Shown here: piece by piece, positions 48,663 to 56,815 of the stretch
Position numbering within the stretch: position 1 is the stretch's first letter
How the letters are laid out: every line of letters starts with the position of its first letter
DNA from: Oscillospiraceae bacterium
GTDB taxonomy: Bacteria > Bacillota > Clostridia > Oscillospirales > Oscillospiraceae
DNA length: 64,000 nucleotides
Reading direction: 5' to 3'
Assembly (NCBI GenBank): GCA_902801295.1
Contig: CADCHN010000005.1
Coordinates: forward strand, 1 to 64,000
Notes under the pieces: generated by a model
What the model was told of the DNA's origin: nothing
What the model saw: the letters and a program-made list of their open reading frames with translations, nothing else
Databases searched by the model: none
Position numbers and translations under genes: made by a program

Positions 48663-50377
48663 AATAACTGTATTTGCGGTGCCAGACGCTCCCTGACGGC
48701 TTCTTCGTAGAGCCGCAGCGGTGCCGGCGATTGCTCTGCCAGCAGAATGGCGTCGCAGCGGATATGCTGTTCTTTTCCGCTGACGATATCCTCTGCAAAG
48801 ATCGTATGCCTTCGCATCCGATTCAGACGGCAGCCGCTGAAAAGCACGCCGCCGCGCTGAGTAAAGTGATGGCGGAACCAGGCGCGGTCAGGTTCCGGTT
48901 CGTCTGGCAAGATCTCCGGCCGCTCGGTGATGAGCGCCACCTTCCGGGCCAGGCCCTCACTCAGAAGCCTCCAGGCGAGTTCACAGGCAAGTGCGTCGCT
49001 GCCAAGTACCGCGACGTGTTTTCGCTTCCATGCACCGTGCAGCGCATTTGCCGGGCTGTCAGCCGTCACAAACGGGATCTCACCCCAGCCGGGGATGTTC
49101 GGCGCGGAGATCGCTGCAGCGGAGCAGGCGAAGGCAATGCGGTCATAGTGGCCGCGCTTGAGCAATTCAACGTCGGCTCTCGTTGCGGTATGAAGTTGGA
49201 TTTTCGGTCTTTTTTCAAGCTCTCGAAGCAGATAGGCGAGAAGGTTTTGCTTCTCATACGCAGCGCGGGATGAATAGAGCGCAAGCGTTCCTCCGGGCTG
49301 TTCCTTCGCCTCAAAAAGTTCGACGCGATGCCCGGCGTCGGCCGCCCGGATTGCGTAGCACAGGCCGCGGCATCCTGCGCCGACCACGGCGATCGTTTCC
49401 TGCCCGCATGGAACATCATAGTCCGGCAGCGGCTGGGGACAGATATCCTCCACGCGGCCGGCGTCGAGCTTGTCAAACCAGGACGGATCGCTGATCCCGG
49501 CACCGTCCAAGGATATCATATCGCAGTATCCGTTTTGCAGCAGGTCTTCGGAGAGATCCGGGAACGAGAGCTTTCCGCTGGCAACGACGGCCGTCTGAAT
49601 GCCGAGATAGCGGAAATGCGCTTTGACGGCGCGGGCAGCCTCCGCAAAGCAGCCGGCAGGCATCTGTGAAGATGGCTGCAGCAGCCAGGGCGTATCCGGG
49701 CCGCCAAGACCGATTTCAAACGCATTGACACCGGCTTGCGCCAAGTTCGTCAGGAGCTCAAGCTCCTCGGCCATTGAACGTACTGGCCGTTTTCCAGACG
49801 GAACAAGATCGCTTTCGTAGACGGCGGGGGAGAGCGAAACACGGGCGATAATCAGGAAGCTGTTGCCAAGTTTAGAATAAATGGTACGGACGGTCTCGAT
49901 CGAGTCTGCGTCATGGCAGCGGGCGTCGAGGCAAACACCGTCAAAGCAGGCGGCCGCAGCCGAGGCGGCCAGCGCGGCCACATGCCGCGGCGACGCGCCG
50001 TCAAGGGAAATCTGAAGAAGAATTTTAGTCCCTCTTGCGTGGAGCTTCTCATTTAGAGAGATCCAGCGAAACATGCTCTGCGGTTCGCTGACGGTTCCGG
50101 CCCGAAGGGGACCTGTTGTCAGAACGGCTGCCTTCGAGCGTTCCAGATAAAACCGGATCGCGGCGTCATTTGGAATAAAGCTTCCGCCGATCATGGTCTG
50201 CGGCGCGATCAGACAGCGGTTGGATAACGCTGCGGTGCCGATCCGATAAGGGGAGAGAAGCGCAGAATAGGGCGCTTTTTCCGAGGTATAGCGTCCTACG
50301 GGACTGTTTTCAGTGCTCAAACCGGCGCAGATGTCGACAATTTCGGCAATCAGAGCATCTTTTCTTGCTTTGGACAT
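48659..50377 (-). CDS. Degenerate NADH:flavin oxidoreductase (old yellow enzyme / dienoyl-CoA reductase-like)
   Basis: 572 residues. The N-terminal two thirds follow the OYE TIM barrel (YRIGTAALSNRCLIAPQTM), and the C-terminal part is a FAD/NAD Rossmann domain with VVGAGCRGLCYAIRAADAGH and FEAKEQPGGTL, as in 2,4-dienoyl-CoA reductase and baiCD/baiH-type enzymes. The cysteine cluster (CxxCxxxC...C) that holds the 4Fe-4S centre between the two parts is missing: only single cysteines (EDICPQP, VPCGQE) remain. It is also about 80-100 residues shorter than the family. GGGAG lies 8 bases before ATG 50377. Probably a divergent or inactive paralogue; not obviously a pseudogene, as the frame is intact. 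Confidence 0.75.
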   Translation of the reverse strand: MSKARKDALIAEIVDICAGLSTENSPVGRYTSEKAPYSALLSPYRIGTAALSNRCLIAPQTMIGGSFIPNDAAIRFYLERSKAAVLTTGPLRAGTVSEPQSMFRWISLNEKLHARGTKILLQISLDGASPRHVAALAASAAAACFDGVCLDARCHDADSIETVRTIYSKLGNSFLIIARVSLSPAVYESDLVPSGKRPVRSMAEELELLTNLAQAGVNAFEIGLGGPDTPWLLQPSSQMPAGCFAEAARAVKAHFRYLGIQTAVVASGKLSFPDLSEDLLQNGYCDMISLDGAGISDPSWFDKLDAGRVEDICPQPLPDYDVPCGQETIAVVGAGCRGLCYAIRAADAGHRVELFEAKEQPGGTLALYSSRAAYEKQNLLAYLLRELEKRPKIQLHTATRADVELLKRGHYDRIAFACSAAAISAPNIPGWGEIPFVTADSPANALHGAWKRKHVAVLGSDALACELAWRLLSEGLARKVALITERPEILPDEPEPDRAWFRHHFTQRGGVLFSGCRLNRMRRHTIFAEDIVSGKEQHIRCDAILLAEQSPAPLRLYEEAVRERLAPQIQLL

Positions 50378-50400
50378 GGGCAGCACTCCCTTTCAGAAGC

Positions 50401-50429
50401 ATTTTATCATTCGCTTATGCTAAGTTCAA
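50401..50429 (-). promoter_or_regulatory. Promoter of the flavoprotein gene
   Basis: TTGAAC, 17 bases, TAAAAT on the minus strand. Confidence 0.65.
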
Positions 50430-50439
50430 GGCTTTCTCC

Positions 50440-50468
50440 TTGCATCCGAGGGAAAACTATGGTAACAT
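50440..50468 (+). promoter_or_regulatory. Promoter of prfC
   Basis: TTGCAT, 17 bases, TAACAT, giving a leader of nearly 90 bases before the ATG at 50563. Weak -10. Confidence 0.45.
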
Positions 50469-50562
50469 ACAATGAAAAATAATGAGCGGAGAGGGGTCAG
50501 TCCCGTGTAATACCGAAGGATCTTGCGCAGAATGAAAGAATAAGATAAAGGAATTGAATACC

Positions 50563-52155
50563 ATGTCTGATATGAAAAAAGAAATCGAACGTCGCAGGAC
50601 ATTCGCTATTATATCTCACCCGGACGCAGGTAAAACCACGCTGACGGAAAAATTGCTGCTGTACGGCGGAGCGATCCAACTGGCCGGCTCTGTCAAAGGC
50701 AAGGCCACGGCGCGCCATGCGGTCTCCGACTGGATGGAGCTGGAAAAGCAGCGCGGCATTTCCATCACGTCCTCGGTTATGCAGTTTGAATACGAGGGAT
50801 ACTGCATCAACATTCTGGACACTCCCGGACACCAGGATTTCTCGGAGGACACCTACCGCACGCTGATGGCGGCGGACAGCGCCGTCATGGTGATCGACGC
50901 GGCCAAGGGCATCGAGCCGCAGACGAGAAAGCTCTTCAAGATCTGCGCTATGCGTCACATTCCGATCTTCACCTTTATCAACAAGCTCGACCGCGAGGCA
51001 CGCAGTCCCTATGAGCTGATGGAAGAGCTGGAGCAGGAGTTCGGCATTGGCACATATCCGATGAACTGGCCCATCGGCTGCGGCCAGGAGTTCAAGGGCG
51101 TCTATGACCGTGAAAAGCAGGCGATCCTCGCGTTTAACGAGTTCCACCGCGGCCAGAGCAAGATCCGCGCGATCGAATGCAGCCTCGAGGAAACGGACAA
51201 GCTGGATGAGCTGATCGGTGAGCGCCTGCGGAAAAGCCTCGCGGACGACATCGAACTGCTCGACGGCGCAGGCTATGAATTCGACATCGAGGAAGTGCGC
51301 AAGGGGCGGCTCAGCCCGGTGTTCTTCGGCTCCGCGCTCAATAATTTCGGCGTCGAGCCCTTCCTGGAGAGCTTCCTGCACATGACGATGCCGCCGCTGC
51401 CGCGTGTGTCGGAGGACGATATCATTGACCCCTTCGACGAGCGCTTTTCCGCCTTCGTGTTCAAGATTCAGGCCAACATGAACAAGGCGCACCGCGACCG
51501 TATTGCCTTTATGCGCATCTGCTCCGGGCGTTTTGAGCGCGACAGGGAGTATCTGCACGTGCAGGGCGGCAAAACCCTGCGCCTGGCGCAGCCGCAGCAG
51601 TTGATGGCCTCGGAGCGCGCGATCATTGATGAGGCATACGCCGGCGATATCATCGGCGTTTTCGACCCCGGCATTTTCTCCATCGGCGATACGATTTGCG
51701 AAAAAGGGATGAATATCCGTTTCGAGGGCATCCCCACCTTCGCACCCGAGCATTTTGCCGCGGTGGAGCGCATCGACACGATGAAGCGCAAGCAGTTCGA
51801 GAAGGGCATCATGCAGATCGCCCAGGAGGGCGCCATCCAGATCTTCCATGAGCCGCACACCGGCGTGGAGGAGGTCATTGTCGGCGTTGTCGGCGTGCTG
51901 CAGTTTGAGGTGCTGGAATATCGGCTGAAGAGCGAGTACGGCGTCGATATCCGCCGCCGCAGCATGCCCTATGAGCTGGTGCGCTGGGTGGAAAACGAAA
52001 ACATTGATATTCCATCGCTGAATCTGACGAGCGATACCAAATGGGTGCAGGACTTCAAGGGCAACAATTTGCTGCTCTTTACCTCCGGCTGGTGCGTCAA
52101 CTGGGCGCTGCAGAAAAACGAGGGGCTGAGTCTGCGCGAATTCAACCGTGACTGA
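50563..52155 (+). CDS. prfC: Peptide chain release factor 3
   Basis: 530 residues. Translational GTPase: SHPDAGKTTLTEKLL (G1), GISITSSVM (G2 in switch I), DTPGHQDF (G3) and NKLDRE (G4). The RF3-specific ATARHAVSDWMELEKQRGI segment and C-terminal beta-barrel/domain III distinguish it from EF-G. Recycles RF1/RF2 after termination. AAAGGA is 11 bases before ATG 50563; a TTG at 50554 is too close to it. Confidence 0.95.
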   Translation: MSDMKKEIERRRTFAIISHPDAGKTTLTEKLLLYGGAIQLAGSVKGKATARHAVSDWMELEKQRGISITSSVMQFEYEGYCINILDTPGHQDFSEDTYRTLMAADSAVMVIDAAKGIEPQTRKLFKICAMRHIPIFTFINKLDREARSPYELMEELEQEFGIGTYPMNWPIGCGQEFKGVYDREKQAILAFNEFHRGQSKIRAIECSLEETDKLDELIGERLRKSLADDIELLDGAGYEFDIEEVRKGRLSPVFFGSALNNFGVEPFLESFLHMTMPPLPRVSEDDIIDPFDERFSAFVFKIQANMNKAHRDRIAFMRICSGRFERDREYLHVQGGKTLRLAQPQQLMASERAIIDEAYAGDIIGVFDPGIFSIGDTICEKGMNIRFEGIPTFAPEHFAAVERIDTMKRKQFEKGIMQIAQEGAIQIFHEPHTGVEEVIVGVVGVLQFEVLEYRLKSEYGVDIRRRSMPYELVRWVENENIDIPSLNLTSDTKWVQDFKGNNLLLFTSGWCVNWALQKNEGLSLREFNRD

Positions 52156-52170
52156 ACAGGAGAATGACCG

Positions 52171-52791
52171 ATGGCTGAACAGGAAAAGAAATTCATCATA
52201 GAAATCTTCCGCAAGAAAGATCCCGAGGAGCTGACGGCGGCCCTGGCCGAACCGACCGGCAAGCTGGATATCGGCAGCGCGGCGGCGCTTTCCGGCGCAG
52301 AGAGCTGTGCGCTGGCCCTGCGCGGTGCGCGCATTGCGGCTCAGCAGACGGAAATGAACGATCGTCTGGATTATATCCTCAGAAATCTGGAAAAGCTGCG
52401 TTCTTATCTTGTGTACCTCATCGACGAGGACGTCAAAGGCCGCAACATCATGAAGCGCGCCATCAAGGAAGGCGATCCTCAGAAGATCGACGCTGCCCGT
52501 CAGCCCGCCGCTGCGATCAGCGACGAAGTCATCTGCCAGATGATGAATGTGGTGGATCTTGTGGAGGAACTGATTGTCTTTGCGCCGAAGGAGAGCGCGG
52601 TGTATCTGGCCGACGCGGTGGAACTTGCCCTGAGCACCTTCCGCTGTGCAAGAAATTACGCGGTGAGCCTGGCCGACGGCAGCAGCGATGAGACTTACTC
52701 CTTCGTTGTCCGGCGTGAAAATGAAATCCGCATGGAGACACTTCGCCCCAAAGCGGAAAAGATTTTTGCCTGGGCGCAGGAAAAGCTCTGA
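52171..52791 (+). CDS. Cyclodeaminase/cyclohydrolase family-like helical protein
   Basis: 206 residues, nearly all helical. GSAAALSGAESCALALRGARI near 35-55 and LVYLIDEDVKGRNIMKRAI (about 80-98), with later AARQPAAAISDEVICQMMNVVDLVEEL, follow the pattern of formiminotetrahydrofolate cyclodeaminase (GG.AAA.AG; D.D...F..; A...P......). Key short blocks only partly match and the N-terminal 30 residues are unrelated, so a folate activity is not proven. Sits 15 bases behind prfC, possibly in the same transcript. No signal peptide. Confidence 0.5.
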   Translation: MAEQEKKFIIEIFRKKDPEELTAALAEPTGKLDIGSAAALSGAESCALALRGARIAAQQTEMNDRLDYILRNLEKLRSYLVYLIDEDVKGRNIMKRAIKEGDPQKIDAARQPAAAISDEVICQMMNVVDLVEELIVFAPKESAVYLADAVELALSTFRCARNYAVSLADGSSDETYSFVVRRENEIRMETLRPKAEKIFAWAQEKL

Positions 52792-52834
52792 GCATCCTTC
52801 ACAATTCTTTATGTACGCTGCACCGGGGCGCTTC

Positions 52835-52863
52835 TTGTCAAGCGGCCCGGTGTGGTGTATAAT
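52835..52863 (+). promoter_or_regulatory. Promoter of the sirtuin-TagA/WecG-tmk operon
   Basis: TTGTCA, 17 bases, TATAAT, 40 bases before the TTG start codon. Confidence 0.7.
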
Positions 52864-52903
52864 AACTTAACTATAACGTCTTATTTCCGGGGGGTGACAA
52901 AAC

Positions 52904-53620
52904 TTGGACAGCAGCATCAAACGACTGAAAGAATGGGTCGCGGAGAGCAACAACATTGTTTTCTTCGGCGGTGCAGGCGTCAGCACGGAGAGCGGAATTC
53001 CCGATTTCCGCAGTGTGGACGGCTTATATAATCAAAAGTGGAAATATCCCCCGGAGACGATTTTGAGTGCCAGCTTTTTTGAGCGCAATCCGGAAGAATA
53101 TTACCGTTTCCACCGCGAAAAGCTGGTCGTCGAAAACGTGCAGCCCAACCGCGCTCATAAACGCCTGGCCGAGTTGGAGGCGGAGGGGAAGCTGCGGTCA
53201 GTGATTACGCAGAACATTGACGGTCTCCATCAGGCCGCGGGCAGCAAGAACGTGCTCGAGCTGCACGGCAGCATCTGGCGCGCCTATTGCAGCCGCTGCC
53301 GCAAGCCATATCCGGCGGATCGCATGAACCATGGCGAGGGCGTACCCCACTGCGACTGCGGCGGCGTGATCCGCCCCGATATCGTGCTGTATGAGGAGCC
53401 GCTGGATCAGGATATCATGAGCAGGGCGGTGCATGACATTCGTCAGGCAGATGTCCTCATCGTCGGCGGTACCTCGCTGAACGTATACCCGGCCGCAGGT
53501 TTGATCCGCTATTATCGCGGTCATAAGCTCGCTCTGGTCAACCTGAGTGAGACGCCCTACGACGGCTTCGCGGATCTTGTGATTCATGAAAAGATCGGAG
53601 AAGTCTTCAGTCAGATATGA
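52904..53620 (+). CDS. cobB: NAD-dependent protein deacylase (sirtuin)
   Basis: 238 residues from a TTG start six bases after GGGGGGTGA. FFGGAGVSTESGIPDFRS is the NAD-binding signature (GAGVSTESGIPDFR), TQNIDGLH and ELHGS hold the catalytic Asn, Asp and His, and CSRC...CDCGG is the zinc ribbon. GGTSLNVYPAA completes the Rossmann part. Removes acyl groups from lysine in the cytoplasm, using NAD. Overlaps the next gene by 4 bases. Confidence 0.93.
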   Translation: MDSSIKRLKEWVAESNNIVFFGGAGVSTESGIPDFRSVDGLYNQKWKYPPETILSASFFERNPEEYYRFHREKLVVENVQPNRAHKRLAELEAEGKLRSVITQNIDGLHQAAGSKNVLELHGSIWRAYCSRCRKPYPADRMNHGEGVPHCDCGGVIRPDIVLYEEPLDQDIMSRAVHDIRQADVLIVGGTSLNVYPAAGLIRYYRGHKLALVNLSETPYDGFADLVIHEKIGEVFSQI

Positions 53621-54345
53621 GTAAAACCGAATGCTTCGGGCTCCCTTTTGATGATGCTGAACCGGAGGAAATCGTCCAACGTGCGCTTGAACTCATCGGG
53701 AAGAAGAGCGGCGCCTATGTTGTGACGCCGAATCCCGAGATTGTTCTGTCGGCAGAACATCATTCCGCGCTGCGCCAGGCTCTTCTGGATGCGGATTTGA
53801 TGATTCCGGACGGTGTCGGGCTTGTATGGGCGTCTAAAATCCTCGGCAAACCTCTGCGGCACAGACTGCCGGGTATTGATTTTGCTTCTATGTTGTTGGA
53901 GAAACTGAAAAGCAAGCAGGGGAGTGTATATCTCCTGGGGGCGAAACCCGGCGTTGCACGGGAAGCGGCGGATCATCTTTCCAGACAGTTTCCCGACCTT
54001 TGCTTTATTGGGACTCATCACGGTTATTTTTCCAATTCGGACGAACCTTTTCTAATGGCGGAAATTCAGCGAAGCAGACCAGACCTGCTGTTTGTGTGCC
54101 TTGGCTCTCCGCGGCAGGAGCTGTGGATGGCCGCACATCGGTCCGAGCTTCCCGGAACGCTGATGATCGGTCTCGGCGGGGCGCTGGACGTTTTCGCCGG
54201 GAGAATACCCCGCGCGCCGTTGCGTTGGCGCAGATTTGGCCTGGAATGGCTGTACCGGCTTTTTCGGGAGCCAAAACGAATCAAACGTATGATTCGTCTG
54301 CCCGGCATACTCCGGGCGGCGATTAGAGAAAGAGGCAGAAGCTGA
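53617..54345 (+). CDS. WecG/TagA/CpsF family glycosyltransferase
   Basis: 242 residues of family GT26. VVTPNPEIVLSAE (the T-P-N...D/E substrate site), LMIPDGVGLVWAS, RLPGIDFA and GLGGALDVFAGRIPRAP match TagA/WecG. These enzymes move ManNAc (or ManNAcA) from UDP onto undecaprenyl-PP-GlcNAc at the membrane, to start wall teichoic acid or enterobacterial common antigen. The UDP-ManNAc source may be the WecB at 1373. The C-terminal helical tail (RLFREPKRIKRMIRLPGILR) is the membrane-binding appendage. Coupled to the sirtuin gene. Confidence 0.9.
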   Translation: MSKTECFGLPFDDAEPEEIVQRALELIGKKSGAYVVTPNPEIVLSAEHHSALRQALLDADLMIPDGVGLVWASKILGKPLRHRLPGIDFASMLLEKLKSKQGSVYLLGAKPGVAREAADHLSRQFPDLCFIGTHHGYFSNSDEPFLMAEIQRSRPDLLFVCLGSPRQELWMAAHRSELPGTLMIGLGGALDVFAGRIPRAPLRWRRFGLEWLYRLFREPKRIKRMIRLPGILRAAIRERGRS

Positions 54346-54347
54346 AT

Positions 54348-55019
54348 ATGAGCAAAGGAAAACTGATCGTACTCGAGGGCATTGACGGCAGCGGTAAATC
54401 CGCACAGTATCGCCGTCTTTGTGCGAAAATGGAAGCCGACGGGATCGGATATCATCATATTGTCTTTCCGCGCTATGACAAGGATAGCAGCGCGCTGATC
54501 CGCATGTATCTCGGCGGGCAGTTCGGCTCCCGCCCGCAGGACGTCAACGCCTATACGGCCTCCACGTTTTACGCGGTCGACCGTTTTGCTTCCTATCGGG
54601 AGGACTGGGGTGAAATCTATCATCAGGGCGGCCTGATTCTGTCGGACCGCTATACCACGTCCAACGCAGTTCATCAGGGCTCAAAGCTCCCGGAAGATGA
54701 GCTCCCTGACTATTTTGCCTGGCTATCTGATCTGGAATATGGAAAAATGGGTCTGCCCGTCCCCGATCTGGTGATTTATCTGGACGTTGATATTGAAACC
54801 TCTCTGACCCGCATGAAGCGCCGCCAGGAAAAAACCAATACCAGCGCGGATATTCACGAAAAAGACGTCCTTTATCTGGAGCGCTGTCTGAAAACCGCAC
54901 GACTGGCGGCGGATTATTACGGCTGGGCGAAGATTCCGTTTCAGAAAGACGGAAAAGAGCGCGAGCTGGAGGAAAAGAACGCTGAGATTTATCAGCTGAT
55001 TCTGGATACAATCCAATAA
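54348..55019 (+). CDS. tmk: Thymidylate kinase
   Basis: 223 residues. VLEGIDGSGKSAQ is the P-loop, LSDRYTTSNAVHQGSKL the DR[YF] motif binding dTMP, and RRQEKTNTSADIHEKD the LID region. Makes dTDP from dTMP. Somewhat longer and more divergent than usual Tmk, close to the type with a long insert between strands 2 and 3. Two bases behind the transferase gene. Confidence 0.88.
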   Translation: MSKGKLIVLEGIDGSGKSAQYRRLCAKMEADGIGYHHIVFPRYDKDSSALIRMYLGGQFGSRPQDVNAYTASTFYAVDRFASYREDWGEIYHQGGLILSDRYTTSNAVHQGSKLPEDELPDYFAWLSDLEYGKMGLPVPDLVIYLDVDIETSLTRMKRRQEKTNTSADIHEKDVLYLERCLKTARLAADYYGWAKIPFQKDGKERELEEKNAEIYQLILDTIQ

Positions 55020-55043
55020 AAAAGGGGCTTCCGAAGAAGCCCC
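55018..55043 (-). terminator. Terminator of the Gly-Cys repeat peptide gene
   Basis: On the minus strand GGGGCTTC and GAAGCCCC pair around a 4-base loop and are followed by TTTTTTAT. Convergent with tmk. Confidence 0.8.
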
Positions 55044-55058
55044 CGCGTGTTTGTTTTC

Positions 55059-55211
55059 TCAGTTGCAGCCGCAGCCACAGCCGCAGCCGTTGTTGTTGTT
55101 CTCGCAGCCGCAGCCACAGCCGCAGCCGATGCCGTTGCCGCCCCAACCGAAGAGGATGATGATCAGGATGATGAGCCAAATGGAGCTGTTATTGCAGGAA
55201 TTGCAGAACAT
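55059..55211 (-). CDS. Gly-Cys repeat small protein (high-cysteine 'HCB protein 13'-like)
   Basis: 50 residues: MFCNSCNNSS, a hydrophobic segment IWLIILIIILFGWGG (11-25), then a tail of alternating Gly and Cys (GCGCGCGC twice, separated by ENNNN). Eleven or so cysteines in 50 residues. AAAGGAAC stands before ATG 55211; upstream frame to 55307 has no support. Matches the clostridial small proteins named after chorion high-cysteine proteins. A membrane- or spore-surface-associated, disulphide- or metal-binding structural peptide is likely but unproven. Own terminator; convergent with tmk. Confidence 0.75.
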   Translation of the reverse strand: MFCNSCNNSSIWLIILIIILFGWGGNGIGCGCGCGCENNNNGCGCGCGCN

Positions 55212-55363
55212 AATAGTTCCTTTCTCCGCGCTGCAATATTTTATTTCACCGCGTCCCGCGCGGCGGACTGCGGCAAAAGCGATTGGGCCGGATTTCGACC
55301 CGCTCATGCCATCCTATGCCAAACAACAAAACGCGTGAATCATGATTTCCAAGGAGGTCAGAA

Positions 55364-56815
55364 ATGGCTGAAGAACTGGATAAACTTAACGATTTGTTTG
55401 AGCAGGAGGACAGACGACAAGCGCCCTCCGCGCCGAATGACGCATCCCTCCGGGAGGGCATTGAGGCGCCTGCTCCTGAAGAGCTGCAATCGCAGGAGCC
55501 CGCACCTCTAAAAGGGTCGGGGGAGCAGGCGAAGGATGCTGCGGCGAAACCGGGCAAGCCTTCCGCTAAAGCGAAAGATAAGCACCTGCCCTCTGTTGAT
55601 AAGCTCTTTCTCGACGAAAGCGGAGAAGAGGCACACAATTATACCGGCGATAAGATGACCGAGCGTGACTATCATCCCGTCCGTCAAAGTCGGGAATCCC
55701 GCACCGGCTGCATCGGCGGCCTGATGTATTTTGTCTTTATCGTCTGCGTCAGCATTATCCTCGCGTGTCTGGCCTGGATGGCGGCCAGTGACGCGCTTGC
55801 GCTGAATAAAGAGAGCTTTACCGCCGTCGTGAATCTTCCGTCTTCTATTTTTGACACGAAAACCGTGGACGATCTGGATGAAAACGGCAATGTCGTCGGC
55901 ACAAAAACCGTTCGAAGCGCCGACATATCCTATGTTTCGGACTCGCTGAAGGAAGCGGGGCTGATCCAGTACAAGTGGCTGTTTGAGTTCTTCTGCAAGA
56001 TTTCTCACGCGGACCGTAAGGTCTCGCCCGGCAACTATGAGCTGAAATCCAGCTTTGACTACCGTGCGCTGGTTCAGAATATGCGCTCCGGCTCCGGCTC
56101 TGCAGTGACCATCGACGTCACCTTCCCCGAGGGCTTTACCATGGAGCAGATCTTCCGCCGGCTGGAGGAAAACGACGTTTGCAGTTACGAGGATCTGATG
56201 GAGGCCGCAGCCAGTTACAAGTATAACTATTCTTTCCTCGACGGGCAGACAGCGGGCGATCCACTGCGTCTGGAGGGCTTCCTCTTCCCGGACACCTATC
56301 AGTTCTATGTGGGCATGCAGGCGTCCAGCGCGATCAACAAGTTCCTTGAGACCTTCCATTATCTGCTGACCGCCGATATGCTCAAGCAGGCCAACGATCG
56401 CGGCCTGAACATGAGACAGGTGGTCACCATTGCGTCCCTGATTGAAAAAGAAGCGGCGGTGGATCTGGAAAACGGGACCGATGACCGTGCGCTGATTTCC
56501 TCTGTCATCTATAACCGACTCAAGGAAGGGATGACCCTCGGCATCGACGCCTCGATTCTCTATGTGTTCCCAGACCATGAAGGTGCGCCGACTGCTGAGA
56601 TGCTGGCCTATGATTCACCGTACAATACGCGCATCTACACCGGTCTGCCGCCCACGCCGATCTGCAACCCGAGCCTTGCCGCCATCAAAGCGGCGCTGAA
56701 TCCCGAGTCGACCAATTATTACTTCTATGCTCTGAACACGGAGACCGGAAAGCATGAGTTCTTTACGGACGCTGACGATTTCAACGAATTCGTCGCCACG
56801 CAGAACTATGGCTAA
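55364..56815 (+). CDS. mltG: Endolytic murein transglycosylase MltG
   Basis: 483 residues after AAGGAGG. The first 125 residues form a long charged, Ala/Glu/Pro-rich cytoplasmic part not found in typical MltG; a membrane helix follows (about 126-148), then the LysM-like and YceG/MltG domains. LEGFLFPDTYQF, TIASLIEKEA (catalytic Glu region), SVIYNRL and YNTRIYTGLPPTPICNPS are family blocks. Cuts nascent glycan strands at the outer face of the membrane. It overlaps the U32 peptidase gene by 8 bases. Confidence 0.93.
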   Translation: MAEELDKLNDLFEQEDRRQAPSAPNDASLREGIEAPAPEELQSQEPAPLKGSGEQAKDAAAKPGKPSAKAKDKHLPSVDKLFLDESGEEAHNYTGDKMTERDYHPVRQSRESRTGCIGGLMYFVFIVCVSIILACLAWMAASDALALNKESFTAVVNLPSSIFDTKTVDDLDENGNVVGTKTVRSADISYVSDSLKEAGLIQYKWLFEFFCKISHADRKVSPGNYELKSSFDYRALVQNMRSGSGSAVTIDVTFPEGFTMEQIFRRLEENDVCSYEDLMEAAASYKYNYSFLDGQTAGDPLRLEGFLFPDTYQFYVGMQASSAINKFLETFHYLLTADMLKQANDRGLNMRQVVTIASLIEKEAAVDLENGTDDRALISSVIYNRLKEGMTLGIDASILYVFPDHEGAPTAEMLAYDSPYNTRIYTGLPPTPICNPSLAAIKAALNPESTNYYFYALNTETGKHEFFTDADDFNEFVATQNYG

